From positions 1 through 37,408 of the forward strand of contig JAJYLS010000013.1 of the NCBI GenBank assembly GCA_021787555.1: a stretch of DNA of 37,408 nt. Reading direction: 5' to 3'. The translations under genes were made by a program, and so were the position numbers. Source of the stretch: Acidobacteriota bacterium. Its GTDB lineage: Bacteria > Acidobacteriota > Terriglobia > Bryobacterales > Bryobacteraceae. A model generated the notes under the pieces. It saw nothing but the letters and a program-made list of their open reading frames with translations. It did no database searches and had not been told where the DNA came from. Positions 32,078-37,408 of the stretch are shown piece by piece. Numbering within the stretch: the first letter of the stretch is position 1; each line of letters begins with the position of its first letter.

Positions 32078-32856
32078 TCGAAGGTAACCGTGGCGTCCGC
32101 CGCGAATTTCTTGTACGACCGGAACTCCACTTCGTTGCGGGTGCGCACTTTGCCGGCCACGCGCATTCGCACCTCGGCGTCGAGCGGCAGGAGGTATTGC
32201 CGGCCGCCGACGTCCGCGAAATCGTAATCCACAATCGTGGAGGCGCTCTGGACGGGGAAGCCGGCGGGAACGTCCGCTTCGACCTCGATGCGCACCACGC
32301 GATGGCTGTCGCGGTCGACGTAAACAAACCCGTGCTGCCCAACCACCGCGCGCTCGACCGCCGTATCGTGGTCGCCGTATTCCAGCCGGAAACTGGAGTT
32401 CTCCGGCCGTACGAGAAAACTGTAGACCAGCGCGGGGCGCTTCCGCACCTTGTCCCAGCGCACCCAGTGGAAGGCGGCTTGGGACGCAGGATCGAAGATC
32501 CGCCGCAGCAGCGTGCCGAACTCGCCCTCGGTGATGGCGCCGCCGGCCGATTCGTAGGAGCGGTCCACGGGAACCTTGTTCACCGCAATCAGGCGGTAGT
32601 GCTCCTTCCGCTCGAAGAAGCTGACCTGGAGCAACAGCGTGTCCTTTAGCCGCCATTTCTCTTTCCGCTGACTGTTGAAGTCTTCGTAGCGTTTCACACT
32701 TTCCGCGCAGATAAAATCCGGCAGCGAGGCCGTATAATTCAGCGCCACCGCGCGGGCTTCTTCGATCACGCGGGCCTGCTCCGAGGCCGAAGGCGGCGGG
32801 TTCTGAGCGGCCCAGAGACAGGCAGGCACAAGCAGAAGGCGCCAACGCGGGCTCAT
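32071..32856 (-). CDS. Exported hypothetical protein ('LPDFIC' type)
   Basis: 261 residues with a signal peptide (residues 1-17, ending WAA). The early block ARAVALNYTASLPDFICAES is a hallmark of an exported family frequent in acidobacteria. The rest is beta-rich (YSFLVRPENSSFRLEY, IVDYDFADVGGRQYLLPLDA) and ends in TVTFER. It looks like a periplasmic, perhaps lipoprotein-localisation-like fold, but no function can be claimed. Confidence 0.75.
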   Translation of the reverse strand: MSPRWRLLLVPACLWAAQNPPPSASEQARVIEEARAVALNYTASLPDFICAESVKRYEDFNSQRKEKWRLKDTLLLQVSFFERKEHYRLIAVNKVPVDRSYESAGGAITEGEFGTLLRRIFDPASQAAFHWVRWDKVRKRPALVYSFLVRPENSSFRLEYGDHDTAVERAVVGQHGFVYVDRDSHRVVRIEVEADVPAGFPVQSASTIVDYDFADVGGRQYLLPLDAEVRMRVAGKVRTRNEVEFRSYKKFAADATVTFER

Positions 32857-32909
32857 AAGTCTGTCCTAGCACACTGGCAAGCTCCGCGCTTGTATTTTAG
32901 GAGCCAATT

Positions 32910-33314
32910 ATGCAAGACTACACAGCCCTCAAAGAGGTCATCGGGATTTGCCGGGACGCGGAACAGGGATTCCGCGGGGCGGCGAACGCGGTGAAGACGC
33001 CGGCGCTGCGGACGCTCTTCGAAACCTATTCGGCCGAGCGGGCCAACTTCGCCAATGCGCTCATCCAGGCGGGGAGCAGCCTGGGCCTCCAGGTGGAAGA
33101 TTCACTGGGCATCGAGGGGACTTTCCACGCCGGCTGGATGGCGCTGAAAGGCGCGTTGAGCGGCCACAACGAGCACCAGATCCTGGTCGAGACGGCACGC
33201 GGGGAGGAGATGTCGCTCGAAAGGTATCGCAGCGCACTTTCCATGAACCTGTCGGACCAGATCCGCGCCATGCTTCAGGATCAGTCCGCGCAAATACAGC
33301 AGGCGCGCGATTGA
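32910..33314 (+). CDS. DUF2383/PA2169-family four-helix protein
   Basis: 134 residues, almost all helical: LKEVIGICRDAEQGFRGAA, LRTLFETYSAERANFANALI, then GWMALKGALSGHNEHQIL and ETARGEEMSLERYRSAL. The pattern and length match the PA2169 (DUF2383) family, ferritin-like helical bundles of unknown role, often stress-linked. The Glu/His residues of a di-iron ferritin site are only partly present. A GGAG ribosome site precedes the ATG. Confidence 0.8.
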   Translation: MQDYTALKEVIGICRDAEQGFRGAANAVKTPALRTLFETYSAERANFANALIQAGSSLGLQVEDSLGIEGTFHAGWMALKGALSGHNEHQILVETARGEEMSLERYRSALSMNLSDQIRAMLQDQSAQIQQARD

Positions 33315-33390
33315 ATCGTGAACTTGCGGGACAGCACGGCGCCGCCGGCGCGGGCGGAAGACGAGGTACGGCGAGCGCGTTAACTTTGGC

Positions 33391-33425
33391 GTCCGGCACT
33401 TGCTTACACCATGGAAGTGCCGGAC
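33391..33425 (+). promoter_or_regulatory. Inverted repeat enclosing a start codon
   Basis: GTCCGGCACT (33391-33400) and AGTGCCGGAC (33416-33425) form a perfect 10-bp stem with a 15-base loop containing the ATG at 33411. It could hide the start in mRNA or be an operator in DNA. Confidence 0.55.
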
Positions 33426-34082
33426 AATACCTATGTGGGGATTCCAGCCAGATTTGCCGCGCTCGTGCTGTGTTGTGTCCCACTGGCCGTAGCGCAATCT
33501 TCGGAGCAGTGGGACTTGGGGGCCGACATCGGGTACGGGTGGTATCACAACGGCACGATCTTTTCGCCCGACGGGACGGCCAAGGCGGGGATCCGCAATC
33601 GCTTCGCGGCGGGCATTTTTCTGGGTGACGATTTTTCGAAGTATGTCTCGGCGGAGATCCGCTATCTCTATCACGACGGCCATCCATTTCTCACTTACAA
33701 CGGCGTTACGACGGATATTCAGGGGCAGTCGATGGCGCTGACGTACGACATGCTGTTCCATTTCCAGCCGCGGGAAAGCCGCGTGCGCTGGTATTTACTC
33801 GGCGGCATGGGCGGCAAGGACTACGTGATCGCCGGACCGGAACCTTTTCCGCAGCCCGCGCCGCAGGTTGCCAGCCTCACCACGAACGACGTCTGGAAGG
33901 TGGTCTTCGCGGCCGGCGGGGGAGTGAAGTTCCGCATCCGCGACCATCTCGTGGCGCGCGGTGAATTGCTGAATTACATCACCACTTTTCCCAGGCAGCA
34001 GACCGTGCCCGCTCCGCACAACACAGCCCGCGGAGTGTTCGTGGAGTTCACGCCGATGTTCGGGCTGAGCTACACATTTTAG
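33411..34082 (+). CDS. Outer-membrane beta-barrel-like protein
   Basis: 223 residues with a signal peptide ending near residue 29 (AVAQS). The rest is alternating strands (WDLGADIGYGWYHNGT, SAEIRYLYHDG, WYLLGGMGGKDYVIAG) and the chain ends GLSYTF, the aromatic C-terminal residue expected of barrels inserted by the BAM complex. The ATG lies in a hairpin loop and lacks a ribosome site; a GTG at 33435 would also leave a complete signal peptide. Function unknown. Confidence 0.75.
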   Translation: MEVPDNTYVGIPARFAALVLCCVPLAVAQSSEQWDLGADIGYGWYHNGTIFSPDGTAKAGIRNRFAAGIFLGDDFSKYVSAEIRYLYHDGHPFLTYNGVTTDIQGQSMALTYDMLFHFQPRESRVRWYLLGGMGGKDYVIAGPEPFPQPAPQVASLTTNDVWKVVFAAGGGVKFRIRDHLVARGELLNYITTFPRQQTVPAPHNTARGVFVEFTPMFGLSYTF

Positions 34083-34096
34083 CCGGTGCGCCTCCC

Positions 34097-34121
34097 AAAA
34101 AAGTAAGACAGTTACTTTTTT
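34097..34121. terminator. AT-rich hairpin after the barrel gene
   Basis: AAAAAAGTAA and TTACTTTTTT form a perfect 10-bp stem with loop GACAG, 15 bases past the stop. The T run is part of the stem, so termination efficiency is uncertain; it would work similarly on either strand. Confidence 0.5.
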
Positions 34122-34164
34122 CGCGATAAGATTCGCTGTAAACAAAGGGGGTTATGCGCCGGAG

Positions 34165-34183
34165 AAAGTAAGTTACTTACTTT
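34165..34183. repeat. Palindrome related to the preceding hairpin
   Basis: AAAGTAAGT-T-ACTTACTTT has 9-bp arms around one base. It shares AAAGTAA/TTACTTT with the hairpin at 34097-34121, so the two are probably copies of one element at the edge of the transposon remnant. Confidence 0.55.
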
Positions 34184-34308
34184 TTGACCAGCTCTGGGCT
34201 CAAAATCCCGCCGCCGCGGCCACAAGGAGTTTTCCCTGCTGCTCGACTCCGTCTTTATTATACGGAATTATACGGAGGCGCCACCAAATTTTCGCGTGGA
34301 GTACGGGG

Positions 34309-34923
34309 CGCCGGCGACGGTTCGTTGCCGAGAAAGCATTAGAGATGGGCCGAGGTGGGACCAGCCGTCTATCAAAGCTGACGGGGATGTCCCGCGTAAC
34401 GATTACCAGTGGCCTCAGCGAACTACGCGGTGCCAGGAAACTGCGGGAGGCTGGCGCGGGCAGAGTGCGGGCGCCCGGCGGCGGTCGGAAGAAGGTGGAG
34501 GAAGCGGACCCGGCGCTGCAGCGGAGCCTTCAGGCCATTGTCGAGGAAACGACGGCGGGGGACCCGATGAGCCCTCTGAAGTGGACAAGCAAGTCCACGC
34601 GCACGATCGCCGAAGAATTGGCGCGTGACGGGCATTCTGTAAGCAACGTCACGGTAGCTCGATGCCTGGCCGAGATGGGATACACGCTGCAAGGCAATGT
34701 GAAGACAAGGGAGGGTCCCCAGCATCCCGACCGGGACGCGCAGTTCCGTTACCTGAACCGGCAAGTGAAGTCTTTTCGACACACCGGCGACCCAGTAATT
34801 TGGGTCGGCACAAAGAAGAAGGAACTGGTGGGAGCCTTCAAGAACGAGGGCCGCAGGTGGATGCCGCAAGGGAAGGCGGACGAAGTGTCGGCCTATGACT
34901 CGATAAGCAAGCCACTGGTTTGA
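34309..34923 (+). pseudogene. ISAzo13-family transposase, truncated and mutated
   Basis: About 205 codons with homology starting before the first ATG (34345). The N-terminal HTH (MGRGGTSRLSKLTGMSRVT), the RAPGGGRKK linker, DPMSPLKWTSKSTRTIAEEL, GHSVSNVTVARCLAEMGY and HPDRDAQFRYLN are family blocks. The first catalytic Asp, in V-D-TKKKE of active members, is Gly here (VIWVGTKKKE). The frame then ends soon after AYDS, so the other catalytic residues are missing. It cannot be active. Confidence 0.8.
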
Positions 34924-34995
34924 CCAGTGAGACTTGAAAAGGTTTGACCGTTCCGGGAGTATGATCCCCCTCAAGTGGCTTGATGACCAACTCGA

Positions 34996-35391
34996 TTGGT
35001 CCGTAAGCTCTATCCCAACGATGAAGCCCAACAGAAAGTTTGGATAAAAGCCCATCAAAACAAACTGCTGGACAAAGGCAAAATCGAAAAGCTGGTGGAC
35101 GCGATCGCTTCCCTCCGCTCCCCTAATCCCGAAGTGACCGAAAAGATCCGCACCGAGGCGGATTACTTCCGCCGCAACGCCGAACGCATGCGTTATCCCC
35201 AATACCGCGCGAAACACCTGTTCGTGGGCTCGGGCGTGATCGAGGCTGGCTGCAAGAGCGTCATCGGGTCGCGCCTAAAAAGATCGGGCATGTTCTGGAG
35301 AGTGCGTGGCGCCAATGCCATCCTCGCCCTCCGCTGCCGCCATCTCAACGGCAGGTTTGAGGACTATTGGGCGGGTCGGCGGGCCGCGTGA
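34996..35391 (+). pseudogene. ISKra4-family transposase, C-terminal fragment
   Basis: 131 codons matching the end of ISKra4 transposases: YFRRNAERMRYPQYRAKHL, GSGVIEAGCKSVIGSRLKRSGMFWRV and GANAILALRC. The N-terminal two thirds are absent. The frame opens just after an in-frame TGA (34984-34986) at the junction with the ISAzo13 remnant. It is a fragment of a different element from its neighbour. Confidence 0.8.
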
Positions 35392-35788
35392 CTTTCACTT
35401 CTGTGTCGCGCACCCGTTCTGGTACGTCCAGCGAACGGGCCGTGCGCACCAACAGCGGTACGCCGCCGAGCGCCGTCAGGCACTCTTCACTCGGCTCCTC
35501 TTCGACTACGGACTGATTACGGCCGCGGCGCTGCGAACCTTCCGGACTTGAAGTTACAGTAGAATAGCCCGCCCCTCAAATAGGCCGTGTCGCCGCCCTA
35601 CGGGGAGATTGGCGGCCCTCACTGCAAAGGAATGGTATGTGGCGACTTCCGGACAAGCACCCCAAACTGGACTTGCAGCGTCTACTTCTCCGCAAAACGC
35701 GCAAACCGCCCCGCTGCGCGCTATCGCGCCAGAGGCTTCCGGGCAACGGCCGGGTTCCCCATCTGGGCCGCTACGCGCCATCGCGCAA
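35392..35788. other. No gene recognised; decayed mobile-element flank
   Basis: Nearly 400 bases without a supportable gene. Short open frames exist but none has a ribosome site or family resemblance. An imperfect direct repeat (35711-35730 and 35768-35787, 17 of 20 identical) stands near the fabG stop. It is probably the remaining end of the ISKra4 element plus degraded flank. Confidence 0.5.
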
Positions 35789-36523
35789 TCACATATACAT
35801 GCCGCCGTTGACCGCCAGCACCTGCCCGGTGATGTACCCCGCGTCCTCGCTCGCCAGGAATTTCACCGCGGCGGCGATGTCTTCCGGCTGTCCGATCCGC
35901 CCCATCGGCACCGAAGCCAGGTACTTCGCCCGCACCTCCTCCGGCAGCTTGCGAGTCATGTCCGTCTCGATGTATCCCGGGGCGATGGCGTTCACCGTGA
36001 TGCCGCGCGTGGCCATCTCCTGGGCGATCGATTTCGTCATCCCGATCAAGCCCGCCTTCGATGCCGCGTAGTTCGCCTGCCCGGCGCTGCCCGCCTGTCC
36101 CACCACCGACGAGATGTTGACGATCCTTCCCCAGCGGTTGCGCATCATCAGCGGCAGCACCTGCTGGCAGCACAGGAACGCGCCGGTCAGGTTGAGTTGC
36201 AGCACCAGGTCCCAGTCCGCCTGCTTCATGCGCATCGCCAGGGCGTCGCGCGCGATGCCCGCGTTGTTCACCAGCACGTCGATGCGCGTCTTCTCCGCGA
36301 CGACCTTGGCAATCCCGGCTTTGACGGACTCCGCGGAGGTCACGTCGAAGTTCAGGGTCATGGCCTCGCCGCTCGACGCGCGGATCTCCTCCGCCACTTC
36401 CTCGTTTTTTTCGATTTCCGGCGACGCGACCACGATGTAGAAACCGCTGCGGCACAGCGTCAGCCCGATCGCCCGGCCGATGCCGCGGCTGGCGCCCGTC
36501 ACGAAGGCAACTCGATTGAACAT
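35789..36523 (-). CDS. fabG: 3-oxoacyl-ACP reductase FabG
   Basis: 244 residues of the short-chain dehydrogenase family. The cofactor motif is TGASRGIG (9-16), then VLVNNAG, the catalytic S138/S139, Y152 and K156 (NYAASKAG), N111, and the C-terminal TGQVLAVNGGMYM typical of FabG. It reduces 3-oxoacyl-ACP with NADPH in fatty acid elongation. GGAG lies 5 bases before the ATG at 36523; a longer reading is not conserved. It is divergent from the UbiD gene. Confidence 0.92.
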   Translation of the reverse strand: MFNRVAFVTGASRGIGRAIGLTLCRSGFYIVVASPEIEKNEEVAEEIRASSGEAMTLNFDVTSAESVKAGIAKVVAEKTRIDVLVNNAGIARDALAMRMKQADWDLVLQLNLTGAFLCCQQVLPLMMRNRWGRIVNISSVVGQAGSAGQANYAASKAGLIGMTKSIAQEMATRGITVNAIAPGYIETDMTRKLPEEVRAKYLASVPMGRIGQPEDIAAAVKFLASEDAGYITGQVLAVNGGMYM

Positions 36524-36587
36524 TTTTCTCCTTTGGGGGATGTAGCTGCCCGCAGTGAGCAGCGTATTAAACTCAACATCATAACCT

Positions 36588-37408
36588 ATGGCATATCGCG
36601 ACCTGCGGGAATTCATTCAGGCACTCGAAGAAAAAAAGGAGCTGAAGCGCATCTCCATCGAAGTCGATCCCGTCCTCGAAATCACCGAGTTCGCCGACCG
36701 CGCCGTCAAACAGGGCGGCCCGGCGCTGCTCTTCGAAAAGCCCCGGGGCTACGACATTCCCGTGCTCATCAATGCGTTCGCGTCGATGCGCAAAATGGAA
36801 ATCGCGCTCGATGTGGCCAGCGTGGAAGAGGTCGCCGCGCGCATCGTGGAATTCCTCGAGATGCGCATGCCCGAAGGCCTCATCGGCAAGCTCAAAATGC
36901 TGCCGAAACTGGCCGAAATGGGCGCGTTTTTTCCCAAAACGGTCTCCAAAGGCCCGTGCCAGGAAGTGGTGCGCGGCAGCGGTTTTTCGCTCCTCGATCT
37001 CCCCATCCTCCAGTGTTGGCCCGATGACGGTGGCCGCTTCATCACCCTGCCGCTGGTGTTCTCCCGCAATCCCGACACGGGCAAGCGCAACTGCGGCATG
37101 TACCGCATGCAGGTCTACGACGCGGTCACCGCGGGCATGCACTGGCAGACCCACAAGCAGGGCGCCGAGCATTACCGCCGCATGCAGACCCACGGCAAAC
37201 AGCGCATGGACGTGGCGGTGGCCATCGGCGCCGACCCCGCTACCATGTACTCGGCCATCCTGCCGCTGCCGCCCGATCTCGACGAGATGATGATCGCGGG
37301 CTTCCTGCGCCAGAGCCCCGTCGAGATGGTGAAGTGCCAGACCTGCGATCTGGAAGTACCCGCGCAGGCCGAGATCGTGCTCGAAGGCTACGTGGAATTG
37401 GGCGAACT
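36588..37408 (+). CDS. ubiD: UbiD-family decarboxylase (5' part, cut by window end)
   Basis: The first 273 codons from the ATG at 36588; no stop occurs before the window ends, so the gene continues. Family blocks are DLREFIQALEEKKELKRI at the start, GPALLFEKPRGYDIPVLIN, LPILQCWPDDGGRFITLPLVF, KRNCGMYRMQVYD and MDVAVAIGADPATMYSAI. UbiD enzymes decarboxylate aromatic or related acids with prenylated FMN made by UbiX. In this phylum the menaquinone (futalosine) version is possible, but the substrate cannot be set from this part. Confidence 0.9.
   Translation, partial: MAYRDLREFIQALEEKKELKRISIEVDPVLEITEFADRAVKQGGPALLFEKPRGYDIPVLINAFASMRKMEIALDVASVEEVAARIVEFLEMRMPEGLIGKLKMLPKLAEMGAFFPKTVSKGPCQEVVRGSGFSLLDLPILQCWPDDGGRFITLPLVFSRNPDTGKRNCGMYRMQVYDAVTAGMHWQTHKQGAEHYRRMQTHGKQRMDVAVAIGADPATMYSAILPLPPDLDEMMIAGFLRQSPVEMVKCQTCDLEVPAQAEIVLEGYVELGE

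Larger units (their letters stand above)
34257..35391 (+). mobile_element. Composite of two broken insertion sequences
   Basis: The stretch holds the N-terminal part of an ISAzo13-type transposase followed, after 72 bases, by the C-terminal part of an unrelated ISKra4-type transposase. A perfect tandem 10-base repeat (ATTATACGGA, 34257-34266 and 34267-34276) stands at the left. Short hairpins at 34913-34929 and 34985-35001 mark the junction. No complete terminal inverted repeats or target duplications were found. Confidence 0.65.

Noticed and set aside
35711-35787. Imperfect 20-base direct repeat near the fabG end
   Set aside because: Short, GC-rich, 17/20 identical; probably chance or IS decay, so not listed as a separate finding.
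35609-37027. 472-residue open frame across fabG on the plus strand
   Set aside because: It lies antisense to FabG and runs into the UbiD gene in another frame; composition is typical of a shadow.

Overview
The window looks like a chromosomal stretch from a GC-rich acidobacterium, most likely of the Solibacter/Bryobacter group. The clues are a PEP-CTERM protein, an SBBP-repeat propeller, a secreted protein of the 'LPDFIC' type, small 'AGEYKL' secreted proteins, and remnants of ISAzo13 and ISKra4 transposases. This assignment is inference; there is no rRNA, tRNA or other decisive marker gene in the window. Genes are dense, lie on both strands, and many overlap by 1-29 bases.

Layout. 1-3.3 kb: a PEP-CTERM exported protein and a TPR lipoprotein resembling the PEP-CTERM-associated PrsT family, both on the minus strand. 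3.4-8.1 kb: an SRPBCC protein, an APC permease, MsrA, a SIMPL-domain protein, ArgD and a coupled small membrane protein. 8.1-14.2 kb: a small secreted protein, an acetate-permease-like carrier, a receiver-HPt protein, an SBBP protein, a tyrosine recombinase (XerC/D type), a tRNA nucleotidyltransferase family protein and a small hypothetical. 14.4-22.5 kb: a nearly continuous minus-strand run of histidine kinase, NtrC-type regulator, two tandem DUF302 proteins, a receiver domain with Glu in place of the phospho-Asp, a 48-residue membrane protein, a P1B-5-like metal ATPase fused to hemerythrin, a DksA/TraR zinc finger and an M48 protease. 22.6-24.8 kb: a second small secreted protein, a di-haem cytochrome c peroxidase and a VapBC-type toxin-antitoxin pair. 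24.8-28.8 kb: FtsY, RibD, RibE and a GT-C-like membrane protein on the minus strand, with overlapping ends. 28.9-32.1 kb: a HisKA_2 kinase, a receiver-PAS-degenerate GGDEF regulator, AccA and a small Cys-rich membrane-anchored protein. 32.1-34.1 kb: a secreted hypothetical, a DUF2383-like four-helix protein and an outer-membrane barrel. 34.1-35.8 kb: hairpins and two different broken transposases. 35.8 kb to the end: FabG and the first 273 codons of a UbiD-family decarboxylase, cut by the window edge.

The best candidate for an undescribed system is the 15.4-22.5 kb run. A kinase and sigma-54 activator sit directly upstream of a set of DUF302, pseudo-receiver, membrane peptide, hemerythrin-ATPase and zinc-finger genes. 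A sigma-54-like site (10 of 12 consensus positions) lies just before the first DUF302 gene, although the start point it predicts is almost on the start codon. This suggests a metal or redox/oxygen stress module. Other points of interest are several start codons or ribosome sites trapped in hairpins, a 20-bp palindrome shared by two converging stop codons, and two small genes (18181-18327 and 31801-32064) that a length-filtered gene call would miss.
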